Below are positions 40,442 through 49,390 of a DNA stretch of 64,000 bases, one piece after another. The translations under genes were made by a program, and so were the position numbers. The notes under the pieces were generated by a model. It was given only the letters and a program-made list of their open reading frames with translations. It searched no databases and had not been told where the DNA came from. Source of the DNA: Microbacterium maritypicum (GTDB lineage: Bacteria > Actinomycetota > Actinomycetes > Actinomycetales > Microbacteriaceae); the NCBI RefSeq assembly GCF_041529975.1, contig NZ_CP168030.1:806001-870000 (forward strand), read 5' to 3'. Each line of letters starts with the position of its first letter. The stretch's first letter is position 1.

Positions 40442-41376
40442 GACTGCCACCGTGCCGCGCGGCGCTGGATGAGCGAGTACAGGGACATCACGACCGTCAC
40501 CACGACGATCATGCCGAGTGCGAGGGCTCCGGCGAGGTTCTCCCGCCCGAGCAGCGTCTCGCTCGTGAGGGCGGTGCGGATCTGCAGCGGCACGATCTGC
40601 GAACCCTGGCTGGCGAGAGCGGCGGCCGTCGCATAAGAGGAGAACGCGTTGGCGAACAGCAGCAACAGGCTGGCGAGGAACGAGGGGGCGAGCACGGGGA
40701 AGCCGATGCGCAGCCAGAAGCTGGAGCGGCTACCGCCGAGAGTGAGGTTCGCCTCGGCCCACTGCGGCTTGAGCGCGGCGAGGGCGGGCATGAACGTGAT
40801 GACCATCAGCGGGATCTGGAAGTAGATGTAGGGCAGGATCAGCCCGGGCAGCTCGTACAACCAGGCGCCGTTCGCGAAGATGTCGATCCCGAACGTGTCC
40901 TGGAGGAACAGGGTGACGACACCCTGGATGCCGATCGTGGCGATGAAGGCGAACGCCAGCATGACCCCGCCGAACTGCGCGAGCACGCCGGCCGCAGCAT
41001 CCACCGACTGGCGCATCGCCCCGTCGGGATTCATGCCGAGGAGGGCGTAGCAGACGAGCGCGCCGACGACCGCGCCGACGACGGCCGTGAGCAGGGAGAG
41101 CCAGGCGGAGTTCGCGAAGGTGTTCAGCACGACCGGGTCGGCGAGGGCCGCGACGTTCGTCCAGGTGAAGGCGCCGTCGTCGTCGAAGAAGCCGGAGCCG
41201 ATCGCGAGGATGGTCGGCACGGCGAGGAACAGCAGGACGTAGGCCGCGAACGGGACGAGCCCGAGCCACGCGGGGGACGGGCCGGACCGCCGGGCCCTCG
41301 CATGCTGCGAAGGCCCGGCGGCCGTGGCGGGGGCGGATGCCGCAGCATCCACCCCCGGTGCGGAGATTGTCGTCAC
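40438..41376 (-). CDS. ABC importer permease, first subunit (PotB type)
   Basis: The 312-residue permease begins with a cytoplasmic Ala-rich stretch (about 1-35) and has six transmembrane segments. The EAA-like loop LKPQWAEANLTLGGSRSSFWLRIGFP lies near 205-230. The GTG at 41376 overlaps the stop of the binding-protein gene by 4 bases, and was preferred over an in-frame start six codons upstream. It forms the channel with the next permease. Confidence 0.91.
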   Translation of the reverse strand: MTTISAPGVDAAASAPATAAGPSQHARARRSGPSPAWLGLVPFAAYVLLFLAVPTILAIGSGFFDDDGAFTWTNVAALADPVVLNTFANSAWLSLLTAVVGAVVGALVCYALLGMNPDGAMRQSVDAAAGVLAQFGGVMLAFAFIATIGIQGVVTLFLQDTFGIDIFANGAWLYELPGLILPYIYFQIPLMVITFMPALAALKPQWAEANLTLGGSRSSFWLRIGFPVLAPSFLASLLLLFANAFSSYATAAALASQGSQIVPLQIRTALTSETLLGRENLAGALALGMIVVVTVVMSLYSLIQRRAARWQS

Positions 41377-42512
41377 TGGACGGCCGCGGCCCACTTCTCA
41401 CCGAGCAGCGTGCCGGCGTTCGTCGACTGCTCCTCGGTCGGCACCACGGTCTCCTCGGGAGCCTCGGGGAGCGCGGCCGCGAGGTCGGCGTCGATCGTTC
41501 CCGCCTCGGTCATGGCCTCCATGCGCACCGGACGCGCGCCACCCTTCAGCCAGAGGTTCTGCACCTCGTCGCTGTAGAGGAACTCCTGCCACAGGCGGGC
41601 CGCCGCCGGGTTCGGGGCGTCGACGTTGATGGCCTGGTTGTAGTAGCCGGCGTATCCGGTGCCGTCGAGCACGACGACCTTCCAGTCCTCGTTGTCGGCC
41701 GTGTGCGAGGCGTTCAGGTAGTCCCAGTCGAAGACGACCGGGGTCTCGCCGCTCGCGATGGTCGCCGTGGTGACATCCACCTTGAGCAGGTTGCCGGCCT
41801 TCTGCATGTCCGAGAAGAAGTCGATGCCGGGCTGGAAGTCGTCGAGCGTGCCGTCGGACTGCACGGTGGCGAGGCCCACGGCGGCGAACGCGGCGCCGGC
41901 CTGGGTCGGGTCGCCGTTGATCGCGACGGCGCCCTTGTAGTCGGGCGACAGCAGGTCGGCGAGCTCGGCGGGCGCATCGAACTTCGACGAGTCGTAGCCG
42001 ATCGACATGTATCCGCCGTAGTCGCCGACGAAGAGTCCGGTCGGCTCCTTGAGCTCGTCGGGGATCTCGTCCCACGTCTGCACCTTGTAGGGAGCGAACG
42101 TGTCGGTGTTCTGCAGTGCGACGGTCAGACCGAGGTCGAACACGTCGGGCGCGGTGTCGAGGCCCTTGTTGGTCTCGGCGGCCTGGATCTCCTCGGCACT
42201 GGAGACGTCGGGCGAGGCCTCGTTGATCGTGATCTCGGGGTACTTCTCGGTGAACAGGTCGAGGATCTCGCCGTAGTTCGCCCAGTCGCGGGGAAGGGCG
42301 ATGACGTTGAGCGACCCCTCCTCCTTGGCAGCGGCCTCGAGGTCGGCGAACGTGCCGAAGTCCTCCACGGACGTGGCCGCGGCGGCATCGACCCCCTCGC
42401 TGCTCGAAGCCGGTGCGTCGGTGGCGGACGCGCAGGAGGTGAGCGCGAGTACGGCCGTGGTGGCCAGGGCGATGCCGGCGCCGATGCGCGCGCGGCGGGT
42501 GAAGCGAGCCAT
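41373..42512 (-). CDS. ABC importer substrate-binding lipoprotein (PotD/AfuA type)
   Basis: The 379-residue lipoprotein has a signal with lipobox LALTSC (Cys27). The mature protein is a two-lobe solute-binding fold: SLNVIALPRDWANYGEILDLFTEKYP (in parts, about 68-93), PDVFDLGLTVALQN (about 126-139) and the second-lobe VVFDWDYLNAS. The motif set fits the group that binds Fe3+, thiamine, aminoethylphosphonate or polyamines. No ligand residues of one subtype are clear. It is first of a four-gene operon with overlapping starts. Confidence 0.9.
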   Translation of the reverse strand: MARFTRRARIGAGIALATTAVLALTSCASATDAPASSSEGVDAAAATSVEDFGTFADLEAAAKEEGSLNVIALPRDWANYGEILDLFTEKYPEITINEASPDVSSAEEIQAAETNKGLDTAPDVFDLGLTVALQNTDTFAPYKVQTWDEIPDELKEPTGLFVGDYGGYMSIGYDSSKFDAPAELADLLSPDYKGAVAINGDPTQAGAAFAAVGLATVQSDGTLDDFQPGIDFFSDMQKAGNLLKVDVTTATIASGETPVVFDWDYLNASHTADNEDWKVVVLDGTGYAGYYNQAINVDAPNPAAARLWQEFLYSDEVQNLWLKGGARPVRMEAMTEAGTIDADLAAALPEAPEETVVPTEEQSTNAGTLLGEKWAAAVQ

Positions 42513-42730
42513 GAGTGTCCTCTCGGTGTCCGGCGGGGTGCGCCGGTTTCGGGTTGCGAGAGGACACTATGAGGCGCAGGTTGCCGACCGTCCCGGGCCG
42601 GGTGAACGGCGAGTGTCGCGGTGGTGGCGGGACGGATGCGGGGTGCGGTTCGCTCGGCCTTACGCGCTTCGCTCGGCCCGAATCCGAGAATCAGGCCGAG
42701 GACGCTGCGATCGGCCGAGGGAAGCGCGGG

Positions 42731-43246
42731 TCAGGCCTGCGGGACGTTGTACTTGAAGCCGCGGTGCGAGCCCACGTAGCCGAGGCGCTCGTAGAAGCGG
42801 TGGGCGTCGGTGCGGGCGGCATCCGAGGTGAGCTGCACCATCGACGCGCCGACAGCGGGGGCCGCCGCCTCACCCACCCAGCGCATCACCGCGGATCCGA
42901 TGCCCGACGACCGCAGACCGCTGTGCACGCGTACCGCCTCGACCAGCAGTCGCCGCGCGCCGCGGCGTGACATCCCGGGGATCGAGGTGAGCTGCAGCGT
43001 GCCGACGACCGCGCCGTCGAGCTCGACGACGAGCAGATCGTTCGAGGGCTCGGCCAGGATCTCGGTGAGGGCCTGAGCGTACACGGGGCGATCCTCGTCG
43101 GATGCCACATCGCCCCGCGCCGCGCTGATCGGGTCGTCCGCGAGCAACGCGATCACGGCATCCGCGTCATCGACCACCGCACGGCGGAGCACGGCCGTCC
43201 CGATGCGCGATTCGAAGGAGTGGGGCAGTGGGAGGGCCTCGAGCAT
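42731..43246 (-). CDS. GNAT family N-acetyltransferase
   Basis: The 171-residue protein has the full GNAT fold: TAVLRRAVVDDADAVIALLADD, the central strand LLVVELDGAVVGTLQLTSIPGM, the acetyl-CoA loop RSSGIGSAVMRWV (about 119-131) and the ending AHRFYERLGYVGSHRGFKY. The acceptor is unknown. The frame stays open far upstream across the TSUP gene, but the ATG at 43246 is where the fold begins. No strong ribosome site is seen. Upstream region shared with the divergent TSUP gene. Confidence 0.9.
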   Translation of the reverse strand: MLEALPLPHSFESRIGTAVLRRAVVDDADAVIALLADDPISAARGDVASDEDRPVYAQALTEILAEPSNDLLVVELDGAVVGTLQLTSIPGMSRRGARRLLVEAVRVHSGLRSSGIGSAVMRWVGEAAAPAVGASMVQLTSDAARTDAHRFYERLGYVGSHRGFKYNVPQA

Positions 43247-43312
43247 GCGACCAGTCTGCCAGCGGGCGGAGCGGATGCCGGCGTGCGGCCGACTCTCTGG
43301 AATCATGGCCGA

Positions 43313-44140
43313 GTGGATATCGGCGCCGTGCTCGGACTGGAGCAGCTCACCTGGGGGATGCTCCTCCTCGTCGTCATCGCCGCGTTCTGCGCCGGCTGGA
43401 TCGATGCGGTCGTCGGCGGGGGCGGTCTGCTGCAGCTGCCGGCGCTGCTGCTGATCCCCGGCATCTCGCCCGTGCAGGCGCTGGCGACCAACAAGCTCGC
43501 CTCCGTCTTCGGCACCGCGACCAGCAGTGTCACCTATTACCGCCGCGCCAAACCCGACATCCGTACGGCCTTGCCGATGGCGGCGATCGCGTTCATCGGC
43601 TCGTTCGGGGGCGCGGCCGTCGCGACGGTACTGCCGCCCGCCGCGTTCAAGCCCATCATCGTGATCGCCCTGCTGGTCGTCGCTCTGTTCACCGCGTTCC
43701 GGCCGCAGATGGGCGCGGCGACGAAGCTGCGGTACCACGGGCACAAACACCACATCATGGCGGGTGCCGCCGGGCTCGGCATCGGGTTCTACGACGGGAT
43801 GATCGGCCCCGGCACCGGCACCTTCCTCGTCATCACGCTCGTCGCCCTGCTCGGCTACGACTTCCTGCAGGCGAGCGCGAAGGCGAAGATCGTGAACCTC
43901 GCGACGAACGCGGGCGCGCTGATGCTGTTCATCCCGCACGGGGCGGTGCTGTGGCTGCTGGGCGGCATCCTCGCGGTGGCGAACGTCGCGGGCAGTTACC
44001 TGGGGTCGCGGATGGCGATCTCGCGGGGGACGACCTTCATCCGCGTCGTCTTCCTGGTGGTCGTGGTCGGCCTGATCGCCAAGCTCGGGGTCGACGTGTG
44101 GAACGAGAACATCGTCCCCGTGCTCGCGCTCCTCGGCTGA
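43313..44140 (+). CDS. TSUP/TauE-SafE family membrane permease
   Basis: The 275-residue protein has about eight transmembrane segments arranged as two repeats with the family motifs: FCAGWIDAVVGGGGLLQLPALLL (in parts, about 24-46), TNKLASVFGTATS (about 62-74) and IGFYDGMIGPGTGTFLVI (about 157-174). TSUP proteins carry sulfite, sulfoacetate or other sulfur-containing anions out of or into the cell. GTG start at 43313. No sulfur metabolism genes are adjacent. The stop lies five bases before a long inverted repeat. Confidence 0.93.
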   Translation: MDIGAVLGLEQLTWGMLLLVVIAAFCAGWIDAVVGGGGLLQLPALLLIPGISPVQALATNKLASVFGTATSSVTYYRRAKPDIRTALPMAAIAFIGSFGGAAVATVLPPAAFKPIIVIALLVVALFTAFRPQMGAATKLRYHGHKHHIMAGAAGLGIGFYDGMIGPGTGTFLVITLVALLGYDFLQASAKAKIVNLATNAGALMLFIPHGAVLWLLGGILAVANVAGSYLGSRMAISRGTTFIRVVFLVVVVGLIAKLGVDVWNENIVPVLALLG

Positions 44141-44145
44141 ACGGC

Positions 44146-44274
44146 GTTTCGTCTCGTCGCTGCGCTCCTCGCTCAACGACCGAGGTTGGCGTTGGCTGGG
44201 CGTTGCGCTCCTCGATCAACGACCGAGGCCCCTGGGAGGAACCCGGTCGTTGAGCGAGCGGAGCGAGACGAAAC
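44146..44274. repeat. Dispersed inverted repeat, copy 1 (with extra internal partial copy)
   Basis: The left arm (44146-44183) begins GTTTCGTCTCGTCGCTGCGC and ends CTCAACGACCGAG. The right arm (44244-44274) is its approximate complement, starting CGGTCGTTGAGCGAGCGGAG and ending GACGAAAC. Between them lies a partial direct copy with CTCCTCGATCAACGACCGAG (about 44208-44227). The same element is found at 47225-47295. Both copies sit between convergent genes. Confidence 0.85.
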
Positions 44275-44279
44275 GGTCG

Positions 44280-46061
44280 TCAGGCCTCGTCGTCCTCGGG
44301 TTCGAAGTCGACGCCGGCCTCGGCGCGCTGCGCGTCGGTGATGGGCGCGGGAGCGGAGGTCAGCGGGTCGAAGCCGTTGCCGGACTTCGGGAACGCGATG
44401 ACCTCACGGATCGACTCGGTCTTGGACAGGTGCTGCAGCACGCGGTCCATGCCGAGCGCGATCCCACCGTGCGGCGGTGCGCCGAACTTGAACGCGTCGA
44501 GCAGGAAGCCGAACTGCTCGTCGGCCTGCTCGTCGCTGATGCCCATGACCTCGAACACGCGCTTCTGCACGTCTTCGCGGTGGATGCGGATCGAGCCGCC
44601 GCCGAGCTCGGAGCCGTTGCACACGATGTCGTACGCGTAGGCGAGGGCCGAGCCGGGGTCGGTGTCGAACGTGTCCTGGAATTCGGGCTTCGGACCGGTG
44701 AACGCGTGGTGCACGGCAGTCCAGGCGCCGGCACCCACGGCCACGTCGCCCGAGGCCACGGCGTCGGCGGCCGGCTCGAACATCGGAGCGTCGACGACCC
44801 AGGTGAACGCGAACTCGTCCGGGTTCAGGTAGCCGAGGCGGCGACCGATCTCGACGCGGGCGGCGCCGAGCAGTGCGCGGCTCTCCTTGGTGGAACCGGC
44901 GGCGAAGAACACGCAGTCGCCCGGCTCGGCGCCCACGAAGGCGGCGAGTCCGGCCTGCTCGGCTTCGGACAGGTTCTTGGCCGCGGGGCCGCCGAGCGAA
45001 CCGTCTTCGTTGAACAGGACATAGGCGAGACCACGGGCGCCGCGCTGCTTGGCCCAGTCCTGCCAGGCGTCGAGCTGCTTGCGCGGCTGGCTCGCACCAC
45101 CGGGCATGCGCACGGCACCGACGTACTCCGCCTGGAACACGCGGAACGGCGTGTCCTGGAAGTACTCGGTCGCTTCGACGAGCTCGAGGCCGAAGCGCAG
45201 GTCGGGCTTGTCGGAGCCGTACTTGGCCATGGCGTCGGCGTACGTGATGCGGGGGAGCGGGGTCGCGACCTCGACACCGATCGTCTTCCACATCGCGACG
45301 ATGAGCGACTCCATCAGCGTGATGACGTCTTCCTGGTCGACGAAGCTCATCTCGATGTCGAGCTGCGTGAACTCGGGCTGGCGGTCGGCGCGGAAGTCCT
45401 CGTCGCGGTAGCAGCGCGCGATCTGGAAGTACTTCTCCACGCCGCCGACCATCAGCAGCTGCTTGAACAGCTGCGGCGACTGCGGCAGGGCGTACCAGCT
45501 TCCCGGGCTCAGACGTGCCGGCACCAGGAAGTCGCGGGCGCCCTCCGGGGTCGAGCGCGTGAGGGTCGGCGTCTCGACCTCGGTGAAGTCCTCGGCGTGC
45601 AGCACGTCGCGGATCGCCTTGTAGACGTTCGAGCGCAGGCGCAGGTTCGCCGCCTGGGCAGGACGACGCAGGTCGAGGTAGCGGTACTTGAGGCGTGCCT
45701 CCTCGCCGACGGTCTCGGTGTCGGCGACAGCCGTGGAGACCTGGAAGGGGAGTGGCGCGGACTCGTTGAGCACCTCGACGTCGGTCGCGATGAGCTCGAT
45801 CTCGCCGGTCGGCAGGTTCGGGTTCGCGTTGCCCTCGGGGCGCCGCGACACTTCGCCGGTCACCTTCAGGACGAACTCGTTGCGCAGCGGGTGGGCGATC
45901 TCCTCGTCGCGGATGACGACCTGGGCGATGCCCGAGGCATCCCGCAGATCGATGAAAGCGACTCCTCCGTGGTCACGACGGCGGTCGACCCAACCCGAGA
46001 GGGTGACGGTCTGACCGATGTGCTCGGCTCGCAGAGAGCCTGCCGAGTGGGTGCGAAGCAC
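44280..46061 (-). CDS. aspS: Aspartyl-tRNA synthetase
   Basis: The 593-residue class II enzyme charges tRNA-Asp. The N-terminal OB fold binds the anticodon (about 1-110; [20 protein letters not shown] in 21-40). Motif 2 [20 protein letters not shown] lies at 215-234. The bacterial GAD insertion follows (about 300-415), and motif 3 [14 protein letters not shown] lies near 537-550. Whether it also charges tRNA-Asn cannot be settled without the gat genes. Start codon GTG at 46061 with AAGGA upstream. A TAGAAT -10 box (46101-46106 on the - strand) suggests a leader of about 33 bases. Confidence 0.97.
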   Translation of the reverse strand: MLRTHSAGSLRAEHIGQTVTLSGWVDRRRDHGGVAFIDLRDASGIAQVVIRDEEIAHPLRNEFVLKVTGEVSRRPEGNANPNLPTGEIELIATDVEVLNESAPLPFQVSTAVADTETVGEEARLKYRYLDLRRPAQAANLRLRSNVYKAIRDVLHAEDFTEVETPTLTRSTPEGARDFLVPARLSPGSWYALPQSPQLFKQLLMVGGVEKYFQIARCYRDEDFRADRQPEFTQLDIEMSFVDQEDVITLMESLIVAMWKTIGVEVATPLPRITYADAMAKYGSDKPDLRFGLELVEATEYFQDTPFRVFQAEYVGAVRMPGGASQPRKQLDAWQDWAKQRGARGLAYVLFNEDGSLGGPAAKNLSEAEQAGLAAFVGAEPGDCVFFAAGSTKESRALLGAARVEIGRRLGYLNPDEFAFTWVVDAPMFEPAADAVASGDVAVGAGAWTAVHHAFTGPKPEFQDTFDTDPGSALAYAYDIVCNGSELGGGSIRIHREDVQKRVFEVMGISDEQADEQFGFLLDAFKFGAPPHGGIALGMDRVLQHLSKTESIREVIAFPKSGNGFDPLTSAPAPITDAQRAEAGVDFEPEDDEA

Positions 46062-46177
46062 GGAGTATTCCTTCTGATCTGGGAAATGGGGAACCCGGCC
46101 ATTCTACGGGGGTGCGCGGCTCCTCCCGGCGGGGTGGGCCGTCGATCAGTAGGGTGGCTGTGAACGGAAGGTGCCCC

Positions 46178-46576
46178 ATGAATCTCACCCTCGTCCCCGC
46201 GGCCGACGTCCCGGTCGTCCCCGACTTCGTCAGCCAGATCTTCTCCGGAACCTCCGGCGTGGTGGCGCTGATCTTCTACATCCTCCTCGCCGTCGCCTGG
46301 TGGAAGGTGTTCACCAAGGCCGGATACCCCGGCATCCTCGCCCTCATCCCGATCGTCAACGCGATCTTCCTGCTGCGCATCGCCGGCATGTCGGGCTGGT
46401 GGGTGCTGCTCTATCTGGTGCCGATCGCGAACGTGGTGCTCGCGATCGTCGTCGCCGTCAAGGTCGGCGCGCGCTTCGGCAAGGGCGGGGTCTTCTCGTT
46501 CTTCCTGCTCTTCGTGTTCTCGTTCATCGGATACTTCATCCTCGGCTTCGGCGACTCCCGCTACCGCAAGGCGTGA
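46178..46576 (+). CDS. Small multi-pass membrane protein (DUF5684-like)
   Basis: The 132-residue protein has three to four hydrophobic segments with a Trp/Lys pair (VAWWKVFTKAGYPGILALIP) and a GGVFSFFLLFVFSFIGYFIL end segment. The pattern KAGxPGxLALIPIxNxIxLLRIAG is the mark of the DUF5684 / signal-peptidase-like small membrane group. Function unknown. GGAAGG lies eight bases before the ATG. The next gene starts two bases after its stop, so they form an operon. Confidence 0.85.
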   Translation: MNLTLVPAADVPVVPDFVSQIFSGTSGVVALIFYILLAVAWWKVFTKAGYPGILALIPIVNAIFLLRIAGMSGWWVLLYLVPIANVVLAIVVAVKVGARFGKGGVFSFFLLFVFSFIGYFILGFGDSRYRKA

Positions 46577-46577
46577 C

Positions 46578-47207
46578 ATGACGGCGTCTCGTCTGCACCT
46601 CGTCCGACACGGTGAGGTGCACAACCCTGCTCGCGTGCTCTACGGGCGGCTTCCCGACTATCACCTGAGCAAGGCAGGCCGGGGGATGGCAGCGGCCGCG
46701 GCCGACCACCTGGCGTCGCTCGATCGCCCCGTCGTCGCCCTGTACGCCTCGCCTCTCGAGCGGGCGCAGGAGTCGGCGGAGCCGTTCGCCGAGCGGTTCG
46801 ACCTCGTGCCCGAGACGGACATCCGCCTGATCGAGCCGGCCAACGTGTTCGAGGGCACGCAGATGCGTCGCTCCCTGATGAACCCGATGAACTGGTGGCA
46901 CCTGCGCCAGCCTTCTGTGCCGAGCTGGGGCGAGCCGTACACCTCCATTGCGGAGCGGATGCTCAGCGTGATGGACGAGGCCTGGGATGCGGCGCCGGAG
47001 GGGGACCTCGTGATGGTCTCGCACCAGGCGCCGATCTGGATCACGCACCTCCGCGTCGCGGGTCTGCCGTTGCGGCACGACCCGCGCACCCGTCGCTGCG
47101 CGCTGTCGAGCGTCACCTCGTTCGAGCGGGTCGGTGATGTGTGGCGCGAGGTGGCCTACGCGGAGCCCGCCGCGACGGGCTCCGCTGTCGACGTCGGCGC
47201 GGTCTGA
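46578..47207 (+). CDS. Histidine phosphatase superfamily protein
   Basis: The 209-residue protein begins HLVRHGEVHNP with the catalytic His11 and Arg10, followed by YASPLERAQESAEP (about 58-71) with the second arginine, and VMVSHQAPIWI (about 152-162) with the second catalytic histidine. It should remove phosphate from a small metabolite, sugar phosphate or protein. Substrate is not readable. It is co-transcribed with the small membrane protein. A dispersed inverted repeat follows 17 bases after the stop. Confidence 0.92.
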   Translation: MTASRLHLVRHGEVHNPARVLYGRLPDYHLSKAGRGMAAAAADHLASLDRPVVALYASPLERAQESAEPFAERFDLVPETDIRLIEPANVFEGTQMRRSLMNPMNWWHLRQPSVPSWGEPYTSIAERMLSVMDEAWDAAPEGDLVMVSHQAPIWITHLRVAGLPLRHDPRTRRCALSSVTSFERVGDVWREVAYAEPAATGSAVDVGAV

Positions 47208-47224
47208 CTTTCGTTCGCGTGGGC

Positions 47225-47295
47225 ATTTCGTCTCGCTGCGCTCGCTCAACGACCGAATCGGTCGTTGAGCGAGGAGCGCAGCGACGAGACGAAAC
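47225..47295. repeat. Dispersed inverted repeat, copy 2
   Basis: The left arm (about 47226-47256) reads TTTCGTCTCGCTGCGCTCGC and ends CTCAACGACCGA. The right arm (about 47258-47294) starts TCGGTCGTTGAGCGAGGAGC and ends GACGAGACGAAA. It is the compact form of the copy at 44146-44274. It lies between convergent genes and would form a hairpin of about 30 bp. Confidence 0.87.
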
Positions 47296-47302
47296 GTCCC
47301 GC

Positions 47303-48199
47303 TCAGGCGAGTGACTGGATGATGCCGACCGCCGCGAGCTGACCGGCGGCGGCCGCGAGCAGCACCGACGCCATCGGGCCGGGGAGGCTGGCGCGGTGGG
47401 CGAGGTCACCGGCGGCGAAGACGCCCGGGATCGAGGTGCGGCCGAACTCGTCGATCTCGATCGAGCCGGACTCGAGCATCGCCAGCCCGAGGTCCGCGGC
47501 GAACGGCGCCCGCTGACGCATCGCTCCAGCCGCCACGAAGATGCCGGCGACCGTGCGCTCGTCGTCGTCCGTGCGGATCCGCACACCGTCGGTGTCGTTC
47601 TCGACCGAGACGACGGGAGTGCTGCTCACGCGCACACCCTTCGCCTCCAGGGTCCGCGCATCCTCGGCGGAGAACGCCTCGTCGACGGGGAAGACGGTGA
47701 TGTCGCCGACGATGCGCCCGAGCAGGCCGATCAGGTGCTCGGCTCGAGGAGCTGCACCGACGATACCGATCGGCTTGTCCGCGTGCTCATGTCCATCGCA
47801 GAACGGGCACATGAAAGCGTGCGTGCCCCACAGATCCTGCAGTCCGGGGACGGGAGGGAGGTCGTCGGCGACGCCGGTGGCGAGGATCACGCGGCGCCCG
47901 TCGACCGCCGAACCGTCGGCGAGGGTGACCTGGAAACCGTCCCCGTCCGTCCCGGCGATGCTCGCAGCGCCGATGTCGCGGACCTCCGCGTCGGCGTAGG
48001 CGGAGAGCTCGGTACGGGCGGTGGCGCGGAACTCCGCCGGCGGCGCACCGTCTTCGCCGACCATGTTGTGCATGTGCAGGACGGTGCCGTTGCGGTACTC
48101 GCCGGAGTCGAGCAGCAGCGTGGAGCGGTGCATGCGTCCGAGGGTCAGAGCGGCCTGCAGTCCTGCGGGCCCTGCGCCGATGACGATGGCGTCGTACAT
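47303..48199 (-). CDS. Thioredoxin-reductase-like FAD/NAD(P)-dependent oxidoreductase
   Basis: The 298-residue flavoprotein begins with the FAD motif YDAIVIGAGPAGLQAAL (2-18). The redox-active pair is CPFC (Cys131 and Cys134), and the second FAD motif TSIPGVFAAGDLAHRASLPG lies near 255-274. The NADPH-side motif is GIVGAAPRAEHLIGL, without the usual GGGxSA run, so the electron donor is uncertain. It belongs to the single-gene actinobacterial branch used in thiol redox or holomycin/gliotoxin-type dithiol oxidation. It is divergent from a MerR regulator with two cysteines; a 19-base-spacer promoter lies between them. Confidence 0.9.
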   Translation of the reverse strand: MYDAIVIGAGPAGLQAALTLGRMHRSTLLLDSGEYRNGTVLHMHNMVGEDGAPPAEFRATARTELSAYADAEVRDIGAASIAGTDGDGFQVTLADGSAVDGRRVILATGVADDLPPVPGLQDLWGTHAFMCPFCDGHEHADKPIGIVGAAPRAEHLIGLLGRIVGDITVFPVDEAFSAEDARTLEAKGVRVSSTPVVSVENDTDGVRIRTDDDERTVAGIFVAAGAMRQRAPFAADLGLAMLESGSIEIDEFGRTSIPGVFAAGDLAHRASLPGPMASVLLAAAAGQLAAVGIIQSLA

Positions 48200-48234
48200 G
48201 GTGGTCCTTCCGGTGGGAGGTTGCTTTCCCCGCC

Positions 48235-48265
48235 AGTCTGTGACTTCATGTCAACATGAAGTCAA
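48235..48265 (-). promoter_or_regulatory. MerR-type promoter with 19-base spacer and palindromic operator
   Basis: On the - strand TTGACT (48260-48265) and CAGACT (48235-48240) are 19 bases apart, the long spacer typical of MerR-activated promoters. The palindrome GACTTCATGT-CA-ACATGAAGTC (48242-48263) fills the spacer and overlaps the merR start codon at 48256, so binding also blocks merR translation or transcription. Confidence 0.82.
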
Positions 48266-48660
48266 GTGCTGAGCATCCGTGGTCCGTCGGAGATGTCGCC
48301 GCCCGGTTCGAGCTGCCGACGAACGTACTGCGGCACTGGGAATCGGTCGGTCTGCTGCGGCCGCCGCGTGACTCGGCGGGACGCCGCCGCTACGGCGAGG
48401 ACGAGGTCGTGCGCATCGCCGTGATCCAGCGCAGCAAGGCCGCCGGGATGACGCTCGACCAGATCGCCGTGCTGCTCGACGACGGCAGCGCAGGTCGACA
48501 CCAGGTGCTCCAGCAGCACCTCGACGACCTCGATCGGCGCATGGAAGAGATGCGCCGGTCGCGTGAGATGACCGAACACGCGATGGGATGCCGGGCTCAC
48601 GACATCGCCACCTGCCCGCGGTTCCGGGCCGGCGTCGACGACGTCCTGGCGCGGTTCTGA
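48256..48660 (+). CDS. MerR-family regulator of the divergent oxidoreductase
   Basis: The 134-residue protein has a MerR winged HTH (about 9-45, SVGDVAARFELPTNVLRHWE and RDSAGRRRYGEDEV), a dimerisation coiled coil (about 80-108) and a C-terminal GCRAHDIATCPRF with Cys112, His115 and Cys120. This small cysteine-histidine site could bind a metal or sense thiol redox state. It probably activates the divergent flavoprotein and limits itself, because the operator palindrome covers its own start codon. The ATG at 48256 sits inside the palindrome, so the mRNA has a very short or no leader. Confidence 0.9.
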   Translation: MKSSAEHPWSVGDVAARFELPTNVLRHWESVGLLRPPRDSAGRRRYGEDEVVRIAVIQRSKAAGMTLDQIAVLLDDGSAGRHQVLQQHLDDLDRRMEEMRRSREMTEHAMGCRAHDIATCPRFRAGVDDVLARF

Positions 48661-48723
48661 CCGAGGTCTCAGGCCGCCCCACATCCACCTCGCGCATAGG
48701 ATCCTCTGCGTAAACTCGGAGTC

Positions 48724-49374
48724 GTGCCACGCGATTCGACGGTCCGTCAGATCCGCAGCGGCCGCTCCTCCCGCACCCGGCGTTCACGCCGTGCGGTCGG
48801 TGCCGCGCTCGCTGCGGTGCTCGCCATCGGTCTGAGCGCCTGCGCTCCCGATCCGGTCAGCCAATCCTTTCTGAGCGGCGAGAACACCGGCTACGTCGCG
48901 GCCGACGGCGCGATCGTTGAGATCCCCGTCGCCGAGCGCGGTGAGCCCGTGGAGTTCGGGGGAGTCACCGAGACCGGCGAGAAGTTCGACAGCGCCGACA
49001 TCGCCGGCAACGTCACCGTCGTCAACTTCTGGTACGCCGGATGCGCGCCGTGTCGCCTCGAAGCCGCCGACCTCGAAGCCGTGTGGCAGGACTTCTCAGG
49101 CGAAGATGTCTCGTTCGTCGGCATCAACACCCGCGACCAGGCCGACACCGCCGTCGTGTTCGCCGAGGAGCACGACATCACGTACCCGAGCCTGATCGAC
49201 GTCGACACCGCCGAGGCCAAGCTCGCGTTCGCGAAGGTCACGCCGATCGCTGCCACCCCGACCACGCTCGTGCTCGACAAGCAGGGCCGTGTCGCCGCGC
49301 GCATCATCGGCCCCATCGACGGCCCCTCGATCCTCTCGACGCTCGTCAAGGACGCGCTCGCGGAGGACTCGTGA
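48724..49374 (+). CDS. TlpA/ResA-type thiol-disulfide lipoprotein for cytochrome c maturation
   Basis: The 216-residue protein has a basic N-terminus, a lipoprotein signal (hydrophobic 25-39, Cys40 in LSAC) and a thioredoxin fold on the outer face: VVNFWYAGCAPCRLEAADLE with Cys107 and Cys110, and a cis-proline in PIAATPTTLVLD. It should reduce apocytochrome c cysteines with electrons received from CcdA. Start codon GTG at 48724. First of the four-gene system II cluster. Confidence 0.93.
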   Translation: MPRDSTVRQIRSGRSSRTRRSRRAVGAALAAVLAIGLSACAPDPVSQSFLSGENTGYVAADGAIVEIPVAERGEPVEFGGVTETGEKFDSADIAGNVTVVNFWYAGCAPCRLEAADLEAVWQDFSGEDVSFVGINTRDQADTAVVFAEEHDITYPSLIDVDTAEAKLAFAKVTPIAATPTTLVLDKQGRVAARIIGPIDGPSILSTLVKDALAEDS

Positions 49375-49390
49375 ACACCCCGGTAGCGTT

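Noticed and set aside
42731..44176. A 481-codon frame including the GNAT protein
   Set aside because: Upstream of 43246 it runs antisense to the TSUP permease and is a Asp/Glu/Arg-rich shadow. Only the last 171 codons form the acetyltransferase fold.
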